From the NCBI GenBank assembly GCA_017457345.1, contig JAFTHR010000210.1, positions 1-11,778 of the forward strand: 11,778 nt of DNA, written 5' to 3'. Each line of letters starts with the position of its first letter. Position 1 is the stretch's first letter. Source of the DNA: Clostridia bacterium. GTDB taxonomy: Bacteria; Bacillota; Clostridia; Christensenellales; Borkfalkiaceae. Under the pieces are notes generated by a model. The model was not told where the DNA came from. It did not search any database and worked only from the letters and a program-made list of their open reading frames with translations. Positions 1 to 8,810 of the stretch are shown here, piece after piece. A program made the position numbers and the translations under genes.

Positions 1-3000
1 GTTCGCTTGGATAGCGAAAAGCCGAACGCAGAAGCGCAAACTTCCGAAGAGATCGGGTTTAAAGAAGTGACGGGGCAATTTAACCTTTCCGCCGTCACGT
101 TAGAAAACCTGAACAAATCCATTGTACAAGCGGTGACGGGTAAAAAAGAAAAAAGTACCGTTATCGTGAGTTTGAAAGGCGATTCGTTGATCGACGCGGC
201 AAACGGCAGGGACGTCCCTGAATACGTTGCCACGAACGAAGCGCAAAAAGCGGCGAAAAAAATTGAAGAAAAGCAAAACGCTTTTTTGCGTAGATTGAAA
301 GGCAACGGCATTTCGTACCTTTTAAAAGACCGCTATTCCACGATCGATAACGCGCTTGCCATTGAGATTAACGTGAGCGACGCACCTTCGATTCGCGAAA
401 TGCCGGAAGTACAGTCGCTAGTATTTTCTAATTCGTACGCCGTGCCCAAAACGGTGGAAGGGAGCGGCTCTTCGCAAACGGCGGTCACTAACGAAACCAC
501 GGTACATAAAACGGGTATTTACGATTCCACGGGCTACACCGAGTATTCCAAAGGCGCAGTGGTTGCTATCTTGGATACGGGGCTTGATTATACGCACCCT
601 GCCTACCAACAACTCCCGCCTGCTGAAACGCTCGGCTTGAATAAAACGGCGGTACAAACGTTGCTTGAAACGAAGGCGTTTGCGGCGGAAACGCGCAGCG
701 GCACGTTGGAAGTGAGCGACGTGTACGTGAGCGATAAAGTGCCGTTTGCCTACGACTATGCAGACGACGATCCAGACGTGTACCCTTCGTACTCCAACCA
801 CGGTACGCACGTTGCGGGTATCGTCGGCGGGTACGACGAGAGCGGTTATACGAACAAGGACGGCGAGCACGTGGCGGAAACGTTCACGGGCGTTGCACCC
901 GATAGCCAACTCGTTATTTGTAAAGTATTTACGGACGATTTGGAAGACGAAGACTTAGGCGGTGCCGTGACGGAAGATATCCTTGCTGCGCTTGAAGACT
1001 GCGTGCTTTTAGGCGTAGACGTTATCAATATGTCCCTTGGTCAATCGGCTGGTTTCTCCAAGCAGGGCGGCGACGACGAAGGGGATTACCTGGATATCGT
1101 TTACAATTCCATTAAAACGGCGGGGATCAGTTTGATTTGTGCGGCGAGCAACGATTATTCTTCGGCGTACGGCGGTACGTTCGGTACGAACCTTACTTCT
1201 AACCCCGATTCGGCAACGGTCGGATCTCCTAGTACGTATGCGGCGGCTCTTTCCGTGGCAAGTATTAGCGGTCAAAAATCGGAATACGTGATTGCCAACA
1301 AAGGCACGCAATACGAAACGCCTGTGTACTATATGGAGGCGCACGACCAATATAGCAATAATATCGACTTTGCAGACGGTTTGCTCGGCAAAGATCAAAG
1401 CGTGACGACGGGTGAGTTTGAATACGTTGTCGTTCCTGGTACGGGCTTGGCTTCGGACTATTCGGCACAAGTGAAACGCTTGTTCAACGAAAAACCGTAC
1501 GAACGTATTGCGCTTATCAAGCGTGGCGTTTCCACCTTCGAAGAAAAAGTGGAAATCGCTATGCAAAACAAAGCGGGTGCCGTTATCGTTTACAACAACG
1601 TGGCGGGTGAAATTCGTATGGCGCTTGGCGAAGTGGAAAATCCCGTGCCTTCTATCTCGATTGATAGAGAAGCAGGGGAAGCAATGCTTAAAGTGGTGAC
1701 CAAGTCTAATAGAATCGGTAAAATCACCATTGATCGTTCCCTTTCGGCGGGTCCGTTTATGAGCGACTTCTCTTCGTGGGGACCTACGCCGGATCTTAAA
1801 CTTAAACCGGAAATCACGGCGCACGGCGGTGAAATTACGTCTACCGTACCCGGTGGCTACGGCGAACAAAGCGGTACGAGTATGGCGTCGCCGAATATGG
1901 CGGGTGTCACGGCGCTTACGAGAAATTATATCAAGCAAGAACTTGGCTCGGTGATAGACGTATCTAGTGCGGTGCAAGTAAACCGCCTTGCAAACCAAAT
2001 GATGATGAGTACGGCAACGATCGCTTACGACGAAGATAATTTGCCCTATTCACCTAGAAAACAAGGCGCGGGGCTTGCGAGCCTTGAAAACATCATCCAC
2101 ACCGGCGCGTATCTTTACACGGAAAACGCCGAAAACGACAATCGTCCAAAGATTGAACTTGGGGATATGTTGCAAGAAAAAGACGAGTACGAGTTAGAGT
2201 TCTTCGTGCATAATTTCAGTAGCGTGGCAAAAACGTTTACTTTGCAATCCCTGGTAATGACCGAATCGGTGGATTACGACGGGTTTGCCGTTGCCGAACA
2301 AGCGTATATGTTAAATGACAATCAAACGGTTTGGTACGTTGGGGATAGCGCAGAACCTTCTTCGGCAACTCTTTCGGTAAACGCGGGTGAAAAGGTAAAA
2401 ATCAAAGCGGTGGTTTCTCTTTCCGCCGAAGAAAAAGAATATATCGAAGAAAACTTTAAAAACGGTATGTACGTGGAAGGGTTTATCCGCTTGGTATCGG
2501 AAGAAGACGGGCAATGCTCGTTGACCTTGCCGTTCCTTGGCTTCTACGGCGACTGGTCGAAAGCGCCTATGCTTGACCTTGACGTGTTTGAAGTGACGGC
2601 GGATGAAAAAGACGATTCGATCGAAGAAGAAGATAAACGCCAAGAAAGCGTTTGGCCGACGCAAGCCTTTGCTTCTTACTACAACGAAGATTTTATCATC
2701 CCGATGGGTAGCTACGTGTACGTTCTCCCGGACGAAGCAGACGAGATGTGGCCGGAAGAAGAACACGGCGCAATTTCCCGTTATAACAATTTCTACGGCG
2801 ACGACGCTGAAAATAACTATATGACCACCACGTCCGTCAAGGCGGTATACGCAGGTCTTTTGCGGAACGCGAGAACGGTGAATTACACCCTTTCGAACGC
2901 GTACACGGGCGAGATTTTGAAGACGGATACCATCAACCGCGTGGCAAAAGCGCATACTTCGGGCGGCTCTACCGTTCCTGCGAACGTGGAACTGGAATTG

Positions 3001-6000
3001 TACCCTGAAGAAAGCGGGTTAATGTCTAACGGCAAATACAAAATGACGTTTGAGTTCTTGCTCGACTATAAAGACGGAACTGCAAACGATAACGTGTACG
3101 AGTTCACCTTCTACGTAGACTACGACGCGCCCGTTTTGGAAGACGTACGCGTGCGCTACGACAATTACAAAGAAGGCACGAAAGAAAAGCAAAAAATCTA
3201 TTTAGAGTTCGACGTTTTCGATAACCATTACCCTCAATCGTTAATGCTTTGCTATTTAGACGAAGAGTATTCGTTCGAAGCAAAGAAAGAAGAAAACGTG
3301 TTGAAACTTGCCACGGAATACGTGACGCCCATTCGAAACGCAAAGAAGAACCAAAAAACGACCGTTTCGGTGGAAGTGACCGATTTCTATGAAAAGTATA
3401 AATCTGGTTTATACGTACAAATCGACGACTATGCGCTCAATAATTCCTTGTGGCAAATTATGCCGAATAAGGTGTTGGACGCGAGCACGCCCGATACCTT
3501 TGAACTTGCCGAAGGCGAGGAAACGGTGACGGTGGACGTGTACGGCACGCACAAAGTAAGCCTTGTATACGAAGGGAACGCCGACCTTTCCAACTTCAAG
3601 TGGGAATCGAAAGCGCCTAACTACGTTGCGGTGAAAAACGGTGAAATCGTGGGGCTTCAATCCACGCAAAACCTTCAAGATCCCGTGCGTGTAGTTGTTA
3701 GCAACGGCAAAGTTTCCCGCTATATCAACGTAAACGTCACCTCCACGGTAAAGCGTTTGGGGATTCCTTCCATCTCGTTCGGCGAAATGCAGGCAATGAA
3801 CGATTGGCTCACCAAAGCGCAAGGCTTGGTAGAAGTATATTCGAATAGTTCGTTTAAGTTAGACGTGGTAGCAGATCCTTGGTATTACCCCACGAGTGAG
3901 TTAGAACTTTTGTGGGAATCCAAGAACACCGATATTGCCGAAGTGGATCAAAACGGTAACGTAATCACCAAGCAAAAGGGTGTGACGAGTATTATCGCTT
4001 ACCTTTGCGAAAACGGCAAACCGACCAACTTCTCGGCAAACGTGCAACTGCGCGTGGTAGACGATTTCACCATTCAAAACTATACGCTGAGCGTGTACCG
4101 CGGCGTGGGCTACAACGGTGTTGAATGCCCGCATTGCCATAGCGCTTGGGAGTATAGAGAATTAGAAACGGTGGAAATCGACGGGCAAAAGGTGATCGGC
4201 GTATGTCCTACGCCTGCCTGCCGTGCGGCGGGGAAAGTCATTCGCGATTGCGAAGACGTGCTCTTGAAAGTTCCTGCCGATAGAAACGTGATGTATATCG
4301 GCGAAAACGCCTTTAAAAACAACGATAACGTGGTAAAACTCGTATTGCCCGAATCGTTGATGGAAATCCAAAAACGTGCGTTCTTGAACTGCTCGGCGCT
4401 CAAAGAAGTGTACTTTGTAGACACGGTGAAAAAAGAGATTGCGAACGCTGACCTTTCTATGATCCGCGAAGAGGCGTTCTATTATTGCCAAAACCTTGAA
4501 CTGCTCGATTTTAGCAACAACAAAACGTTCACCGTTGCTATGTCGGCGTTTAAGGATTGCGTATCGCTTGAAGAAGTTAAGTACGCAAAGAATATCGGCA
4601 CTATGCACGATCGTGCGTTCTCTGGATGTACGTCGCTTACAGCAATCGATTTGAGCGGCTTACATATGAGCGGCAAATACGTATTCGAGAACTGTTCTTC
4701 CCTTGCGGAAGTGACGACGGGTAGATTTACCGCTATCGGCCCTTATATGTTCGTGGGCTGCAACAGTATGGAAGAGATTACCGTTCACACGCCGAAAGTA
4801 GGCGAAGGTGCGTTTAGAAATTGCACGGGGTTGCAAAGAGTGAAGTTCGAAACGAAAGCAGGGGAAGTGCCCGTTGCGTTCGCGATCGGCGCGAGTGCGT
4901 TCGAAGGCTGTACCGCGCTTACGGAAGTAGATTTTGGAACGGAAACGGTGCGTTCGATCGGTCGTTCGGCGTTTGCGAATACGGCGCTTACCACGTTTGC
5001 TCTTCCCAGCGGGTTAGAAGTGCTCGGCGGCGGGTTTGTAAACGGCACGGGCGTTGTAGAAGTTGCTTTGAGCGATAGTTTAAATCTTTCTGCAATTCGC
5101 TTAGAAAACTTCCTTTCGCAAAACGTTATGTGGACCGTACCGCAATCTTCGAGTGTATATTATCAAGATCCGAATAGCGGATTTATCTATACTGCCGATA
5201 AATCGGTGCTCTTAATGGCGTATAGCGCAAATGGAGACGTGGTTTTCCCGAGCGACGTGCAATCGGCACTCAAAGAAATTAAAGAATATGCGTTTGCGGG
5301 TAGCAATATCAACTCGGTTGCAATTCCTGCAGGCGTTGAAAAAATCGGCGTAGGAGCGTTTAAAAACTCCACGCTTGCTGCGGTGTCCTTTGCGGGAAAT
5401 TCGATTACGGAGATTGCCGAATCGACCTTTGAAAACACGGCGCTCACGCAAGTAGCGCTTCCTGCAAGCGTGCAAACGATCGGAGTGAACGCCTACAAGG
5501 GCTCGGCGATTAGCGGGATTACCGCGCAATCCTTCCAAGGCACGGTGGTAAATTCCTATGCCTTTGCCGATTGTAAAGACCTTACGAGCGTAGCGTTTGC
5601 TCAAACGGTAAAAACGTTTGGCGACGGTGTGCTTAGCGGTTGTTCAAACTTAGAAACGGCGGAACTTCCCGCGCTTACGAAAGTAGGCGATTACACCTTC
5701 TACGGCTGCTCTTCCTTAAACGAAGCGTCGTTTGCAGAAGGGGCAACCGAACTGGGCGGATGGACCTTTACAGGCTCTTCCGTGCGCAAGGTGACCTTGC
5801 CTTCTACGGTGACGGAAATTAAAGCGGGCGAACGTTTCGTGCTCGGCACGAACGTGTTGTTCACGGGTGCGTTTGCGGGTTGCGTAAGCCTTCAAGAAAT
5901 CGATCTTGGCGGTGTGACGAATATCGGCACGGCGGCGTTCTTTGGATGTACCAACCTTGCTACCGTAACGGGGCTTGCGGGCGTGCAAACGGTGGGCGAC

Positions 6001-7437
6001 TATGCCTTCTATAACTGCAACGCTCTCACGGCGCTCAACCTTGCGGCGGCGGAAAATATCGGCAAATTCGCCTTTGCGGTGCAAAACGGCGGTGCGGCTT
6101 ATCAATCCGTTTTAATGCCTTTGGTAGAGAGTATCGGCGCGTATGCGTTCGAAGGCGGTGCAATGAGCGAGGTTTCCTTACCTGCCACCCTTCTTTCGGT
6201 TGGTGACGGCGCGTTCCGCGGTGCGAAAAATCTTGCCACGATTACCGTTGCGGAAGGCAACCCTGTGTTAACCACCACCGTAAACGGCACGGCGGGCAAC
6301 GTTCTCTTTGCAAAAGAGAACGGGCAATACAAACTCCTTTGCTATCCTGCGGCGCTCGTTGCGGCAAAGGTAGAAGGAAAGGCTACGTACGTTGTGCCCG
6401 ACTATACCGTAAGCATTCAAAGCGGCGCATTTGGAAATTTGAATGCAGGCGCGCTTGAAAAAGTGGTATTGCCGTTCAGTTTAAAAACGATCGACAACGG
6501 TGCGTTTATGGGTAGCGGCGTTTTAGAGTACGTGTTCGAGAGTGTGAACGCTCCCGTACTTGAAACGGAATACGACGCGCTCACGGCAGAATGGTTCTAC
6601 ACCTATGCCGACCAAAATTACACTAGACCGTTCTACGGGTTCTTCTATACGAACTTCGACGGGAAGTTTGCAAACTACACCGATTATATCGGGCAAGAAA
6701 GTGCGTTGAAGATTTCTTACCCCGTAAACGGCGTTGGCTACGATAACTTCACTTACAGAACGTACTTTGGCGAAAAGGCGTTGACGACGGAAGTAATGGA
6801 CGATACCACGCGTGCGTTCATTACGGCAATGTCGGCATTACCCACGCTTGAAACGGTTGGCGGTTGGAAGACGTATGCGGCGGGCAACTTAGCGCTCGTT
6901 ACGGATACGGCGGAATTGCTTTCTTCCGCACGCGCGTACTTTAATGCTATTAAGAGCGAAACGCAACGTGCGTTCTTGCCGGCTAGTAGTGAAAGCAACT
7001 TGCTTGCGTACGAAGAACTGATGCGTTCGGTAAAACCCGTGTACGGCATTTCGGTATCCATTGCACGTGTGGCTTACGACGGGTTAAGTTATAAGAAAGA
7101 ATACGTAGTTGGGGAAACGTTCGATCCCACGGGCTTGAAGATTATCGTGTATTATAGCGACGGGTCTTCGGTGGTTGCGGATGGAAGCGAATTCACCCTC
7201 CTTACCACGCGGGCTTTGAAACTTACCGATAACTACGTGGAATTGCAAGGCTATGGCAGAACGGTTATGGTAGACGTGCGTGTAAACGAAGCGCCCGTAG
7301 TCCCCGATAACGGCGAAAGCGGTGAACCGGCTGACGAAGGTTGCGGCGGCGTAATCGGCGTTAACGGCGTGTGGATCGTTGCGGTGCTTGCACTCACCAC
7401 GGTAGTAATTTTGAAAAAGAAGGAACAAAAAGCATGA
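1..7437 (+). CDS. Giant cell-surface S8 (subtilisin-like) protease with BspA-type LRR ectodomain, 5' partial
   Basis: Secreted serine endopeptidase, probably wall- or membrane-tethered. The frame is open to base 1 and no signal peptide is visible, so the true start lies upstream; the TTG at base 7 is only the first possible start and numbers the residues here. Residues about 45-143 resemble an I9 propeptide. The catalytic triad is Asp190 (DTG), His265 (HGTHVAG) and Ser625 (SGTSMASP), with oxyanion Asn382 and an SSWGPTPD motif near 589. A PA domain sits inside the catalytic domain (about 440-560). A C5a-peptidase/lactocepin Fn3-like domain follows (about 728-850, ending PFLGFYGDW), then lactocepin-like beta modules, two Big-type domains (about 1160-1250 and 1270-1356), a Cys4 patch, LRR_5 repeats (about 1425-2175), a helical segment, a Big_3-like domain (2347-2428) and a C-terminal membrane anchor. 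All catalytic residues are present, so it is likely active. The substrate is unknown; host or dietary protein is inferred. Confidence 0.93.
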   Translation, partial: VRLDSEKPNAEAQTSEEIGFKEVTGQFNLSAVTLENLNKSIVQAVTGKKEKSTVIVSLKGDSLIDAANGRDVPEYVATNEAQKAAKKIEEKQNAFLRRLKGNGISYLLKDRYSTIDNALAIEINVSDAPSIREMPEVQSLVFSNSYAVPKTVEGSGSSQTAVTNETTVHKTGIYDSTGYTEYSKGAVVAILDTGLDYTHPAYQQLPPAETLGLNKTAVQTLLETKAFAAETRSGTLEVSDVYVSDKVPFAYDYADDDPDVYPSYSNHGTHVAGIVGGYDESGYTNKDGEHVAETFTGVAPDSQLVICKVFTDDLEDEDLGGAVTEDILAALEDCVLLGVDVINMSLGQSAGFSKQGGDDEGDYLDIVYNSIKTAGISLICAASNDYSSAYGGTFGTNLTSNPDSATVGSPSTYAAALSVASISGQKSEYVIANKGTQYETPVYYMEAHDQYSNNIDFADGLLGKDQSVTTGEFEYVVVPGTGLASDYSAQVKRLFNEKPYERIALIKRGVSTFEEKVEIAMQNKAGAVIVYNNVAGEIRMALGEVENPVPSISIDREAGEAMLKVVTKSNRIGKITIDRSLSAGPFMSDFSSWGPTPDLKLKPEITAHGGEITSTVPGGYGEQSGTSMASPNMAGVTALTRNYIKQELGSVIDVSSAVQVNRLANQMMMSTATIAYDEDNLPYSPRKQGAGLASLENIIHTGAYLYTENAENDNRPKIELGDMLQEKDEYELEFFVHNFSSVAKTFTLQSLVMTESVDYDGFAVAEQAYMLNDNQTVWYVGDSAEPSSATLSVNAGEKVKIKAVVSLSAEEKEYIEENFKNGMYVEGFIRLVSEEDGQCSLTLPFLGFYGDWSKAPMLDLDVFEVTADEKDDSIEEEDKRQESVWPTQAFASYYNEDFIIPMGSYVYVLPDEADEMWPEEEHGAISRYNNFYGDDAENNYMTTTSVKAVYAGLLRNARTVNYTLSNAYTGEILKTDTINRVAKAHTSGGSTVPANVELELYPEESGLMSNGKYKMTFEFLLDYKDGTANDNVYEFTFYVDYDAPVLEDVRVRYDNYKEGTKEKQKIYLEFDVFDNHYPQSLMLCYLDEEYSFEAKKEENVLKLATEYVTPIRNAKKNQKTTVSVEVTDFYEKYKSGLYVQIDDYALNNSLWQIMPNKVLDASTPDTFELAEGEETVTVDVYGTHKVSLVYEGNADLSNFKWESKAPNYVAVKNGEIVGLQSTQNLQDPVRVVVSNGKVSRYINVNVTSTVKRLGIPSISFGEMQAMNDWLTKAQGLVEVYSNSSFKLDVVADPWYYPTSELELLWESKNTDIAEVDQNGNVITKQKGVTSIIAYLCENGKPTNFSANVQLRVVDDFTIQNYTLSVYRGVGYNGVECPHCHSAWEYRELETVEIDGQKVIGVCPTPACRAAGKVIRDCEDVLLKVPADRNVMYIGENAFKNNDNVVKLVLPESLMEIQKRAFLNCSALKEVYFVDTVKKEIANADLSMIREEAFYYCQNLELLDFSNNKTFTVAMSAFKDCVSLEEVKYAKNIGTMHDRAFSGCTSLTAIDLSGLHMSGKYVFENCSSLAEVTTGRFTAIGPYMFVGCNSMEEITVHTPKVGEGAFRNCTGLQRVKFETKAGEVPVAFAIGASAFEGCTALTEVDFGTETVRSIGRSAFANTALTTFALPSGLEVLGGGFVNGTGVVEVALSDSLNLSAIRLENFLSQNVMWTVPQSSSVYYQDPNSGFIYTADKSVLLMAYSANGDVVFPSDVQSALKEIKEYAFAGSNINSVAIPAGVEKIGVGAFKNSTLAAVSFAGNSITEIAESTFENTALTQVALPASVQTIGVNAYKGSAISGITAQSFQGTVVNSYAFADCKDLTSVAFAQTVKTFGDGVLSGCSNLETAELPALTKVGDYTFYGCSSLNEASFAEGATELGGWTFTGSSVRKVTLPSTVTEIKAGERFVLGTNVLFTGAFAGCVSLQEIDLGGVTNIGTAAFFGCTNLATVTGLAGVQTVGDYAFYNCNALTALNLAAAENIGKFAFAVQNGGAAYQSVLMPLVESIGAYAFEGGAMSEVSLPATLLSVGDGAFRGAKNLATITVAEGNPVLTTTVNGTAGNVLFAKENGQYKLLCYPAALVAAKVEGKATYVVPDYTVSIQSGAFGNLNAGALEKVVLPFSLKTIDNGAFMGSGVLEYVFESVNAPVLETEYDALTAEWFYTYADQNYTRPFYGFFYTNFDGKFANYTDYIGQESALKISYPVNGVGYDNFTYRTYFGEKALTTEVMDDTTRAFITAMSALPTLETVGGWKTYAAGNLALVTDTAELLSSARAYFNAIKSETQRAFLPASSESNLLAYEELMRSVKPVYGISVSIARVAYDGLSYKKEYVVGETFDPTGLKIIVYYSDGSSVVADGSEFTLLTTRALKLTDNYVELQGYGRTVMVDVRVNEAPVVPDNGESGEPADEGCGGVIGVNGVWIVAVLALTTVVILKKKEQKA
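538..2070 (+). other. S8 peptidase catalytic domain with inserted PA domain
   Basis: This is the enzymatic core of the large protease. Asp, His, Asn and Ser of the subtilisin active site occur in the right order, with the lactocepin/C5a-peptidase style spacing that leaves about 240 residues between the oxyanion Asn382 and Ser625. That gap holds a protease-associated domain, recognised by IALIKRGVSTFEEKV followed by AGAVIVYNN around residues 501-531. PA domains in this family usually shape access to the active site and substrate choice. The domain ends are approximate. Confidence 0.9.
4126..4221 (+). other. Four-cysteine zinc-ribbon-like patch inside the surface protease
   Basis: Residues 1374-1405 of the protease contain CPHCH, then 22 residues, then CPTPAC (Cys1374, Cys1377, Cys1400, Cys1405). 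The paired knuckles resemble a structural zinc ribbon. The patch lies between the second Big domain and the first leucine-rich repeat, so it may cap the LRR solenoid. A disulfide-bonded loop is the alternative for an exported protein. The cysteine spacing is seen directly; metal binding is inferred. Confidence 0.5.
4279..6531 (+). repeat. BspA-type (LRR_5) leucine-rich repeat array, about 27 units, within the protease
   Basis: The protein repeat is a degenerate unit of about 20-30 residues with a core like IGxxAFxxC/xxLxxVxLPxxVxxIG. Examples are IGENAFKNN, IREEAFYYC, VGEGAFRNC, IGASAFEGC, VGDYAFYNC and IDNGAFMGS. I counted about 27 by eye. The array is broken near residues 1690-1760 and 2085-2140 by segments of the type GFIYTADKSVLLMAYS and NVLFAKENGQYKLLCYP, each leading back into a repeat. 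BspA-type repeats generally mediate protein or host-surface binding. The copies differ at the DNA level, so this is an old array rather than a recent tandem expansion. Confidence 0.9.
7045..7290 (+). other. Big_3-like bacterial Ig-like domain
   Basis: Residues 2347-2428 of the protease show the pattern YVVGETFDPTGLKIIVYYSDG, then a beta-rich stretch, then an ending GYGRTVMVDVRV. This matches bacterial Ig-like group 3 domains, which act as stalk spacers near the cell-surface anchor. Confidence 0.75.
7339..7434 (+). other. C-terminal Cys-Gly-Gly/transmembrane/Lys anchor signal of the protease
   Basis: After an acidic, Pro-rich linker (about residues 2429-2444) the chain reads GCGGVIGVNG (Cys2446), then a hydrophobic helix (about 2455-2469), then KKKEQKA. 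The three-part layout is that of a sorting or anchoring signal, but there is no LPXTG. The position of the Cys recalls MYXO-CTERM and Synerg-CTERM type signals by analogy only. A plain C-terminal membrane anchor is the conservative reading. Confidence 0.7.
7419..7425 (+). promoter_or_regulatory. Ribosome binding site for the lipoprotein gene, inside the protease 3' end
   Basis: GAAGGAA lies 8 bases before the ATG at 7434. It decides the start: the same frame is open further upstream, but only this ATG gives a typical lipoprotein signal peptide. The ATG overlaps the protease TGA as ATGA, which suggests coupled translation. Confidence 0.75.
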
Positions 7438-8783
7438 GAAAAGGTATGAAAACGAAATTAGCGGTCGGCCTTTTGGCAGCGGCTTCCGTATTGATGCTCG
7501 GCGGTTGTACGATAGGGGACACGTTAGACGGGATGGTCGAGGAGCATAATTTGCGCTCCACGATCACCTACTACGCGAACGAAGGTCAGTTCGACGGGAA
7601 CGTGGAAAAGAAGGTAAAAACCCTTTACCTTGCCCCTGGTTCCAAGGCGCTCGATATCGGGAACAATAAGCCCACGCTCGGCTCGCTCAGCGTAAATTAT
7701 AACGCAGACTACGAGTTTGGCGGTTGGTACTATATTCAAACGACTACGAATGCAAACGGTGAAACCGTGCCCGTATACGTAGACGAAGCAAAGAAGATTG
7801 TTGCGCTTACCGATACGCCCGTAGATTTTAGCGATACGATTGAAGCGAACGAGAACTGGCAATTCGGTGCAAAATGGTTCAAGAAAGAAATGATCGATTT
7901 CGTGCTCGTTTATAACGGCGTTGGCGGGTTAGACTTAGGCGCAGGCAACGTGGTGCAAAGCGGTGAAATTCTTCTTGAATACAGTTATAACGGGGAAGAA
8001 GAAGCGAAAAAGCCTACGCTCGCACCGGAAGTTTCTCCCGTTAGCGAATGTACGTTCGTGGAGTATTATTTAGACGCGGCTTGTACCATTCCTTGGGTTT
8101 CTCCCGTGGAGAGAACGGGCGGAGAGAACAGAAAAATTTACGTAAAATATATCGAAGGCGATTGGGAACTCCTGAAAGAAAAATCGGATATGAATATGTT
8201 CATGCGCCGTGTTTCGGGGAACTATAAGTACTATTTAGTCAACGATATCGATTGCGGTGGTGCGGAATATAGCATTGCAGAAGAATTCAAGGCAACGCTC
8301 GAAGGAAACGGCCACACCCTTTCCAACTTCACGTTAAAGAAAACGGTGGATAGTTCGGAAAAACGTTATGCCATGTTCGGGGATATCCGTGCGCAAGCGG
8401 TAATGCGGAATATCACGTTCAAAGAGATAACGGTTGCGTATACCTTCCAAACGAATAAAAACGCTTCCCTTTATTTCTTCTGTACGAGCGTGGAAAACGG
8501 CGCAACGCTTGAAAACGTGGTGATTGAAGGCGGCGCAGTAAAAGTGGATTTAAAAACGGGTAATAGCGTGTATAACTTAGGCATTAACGCTTCTACCGGT
8601 CCTTACTCCTATGAGTTATACGTATTTGGTAGTTATGATGCGAGCACGGAAGAAGACGTTTACGAAACGGACGAAGCCTTTCTTGCGGCAAACACGGGCA
8701 TTTCGTTTGCAAAAGATGCAGAGAACGAAAACGCCGATATCGCGCCTATGCTCCAAGTACCGAAACTGGATACCGCAAACTAA
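7434..8783 (+). CDS. Surface lipoprotein with InlB B-repeat-like and GLUG/beta-helix-like regions, function unknown
   Basis: Exported lipoprotein of 449 residues. The signal peptide starts MRKGMKTK, has a hydrophobic core and ends in the lipobox LGGC with Cys25 as the lipidated residue. Residues about 42-148 resemble an InlB/Listeria-Bacteroides B-repeat (ITYYANEGQFDG, FGGWYY, FGAKW). A second, poorer copy may follow at about 150-245, with YYLDAACTIPW and KIYVKYIEGDW. From about 260 the pattern YYLVNDIDCGG, FKATLEGNGHTLSNFTL, MFGDI and MRNITFKEI matches the GLUG-like, beta-helical repeats of surface adhesins. No catalytic motif is visible. The gene overlaps the protease by 4 bases and ends 39 bases before the solute-binding protein gene, so it is probably co-transcribed with both. 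It could be a substrate-capturing or protease-partner protein; that is inferred from position only. Confidence 0.85.
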   Translation: MRKGMKTKLAVGLLAAASVLMLGGCTIGDTLDGMVEEHNLRSTITYYANEGQFDGNVEKKVKTLYLAPGSKALDIGNNKPTLGSLSVNYNADYEFGGWYYIQTTTNANGETVPVYVDEAKKIVALTDTPVDFSDTIEANENWQFGAKWFKKEMIDFVLVYNGVGGLDLGAGNVVQSGEILLEYSYNGEEEAKKPTLAPEVSPVSECTFVEYYLDAACTIPWVSPVERTGGENRKIYVKYIEGDWELLKEKSDMNMFMRRVSGNYKYYLVNDIDCGGAEYSIAEEFKATLEGNGHTLSNFTLKKTVDSSEKRYAMFGDIRAQAVMRNITFKEITVAYTFQTNKNASLYFFCTSVENGATLENVVIEGGAVKVDLKTGNSVYNLGINASTGPYSYELYVFGSYDASTEEDVYETDEAFLAANTGISFAKDAENENADIAPMLQVPKLDTAN

Positions 8784-8810
8784 AAAGGAAAAATAAAAAA
8801 ACACATATAT

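Noticed and set aside
7..9. TTG as the real start of the protease gene
   Set aside because: No signal peptide follows it, the frame is open to base 1, and there is no room for a ribosome binding site; the start is outside the window.
1009..1998. 329-residue open frame on the minus strand inside the protease gene
   Set aside because: It is Arg/His-rich, has no recognisable motif, and lies opposite the conserved S8 catalytic and PA region; it follows from the codon bias of the real gene.
7371..7433. Upstream in-frame extension of the lipoprotein gene
   Set aside because: It would add a polar, Cys/His-containing stretch before the signal peptide. The ATG at 7434 has a ribosome binding site and gives a standard lipoprotein leader.
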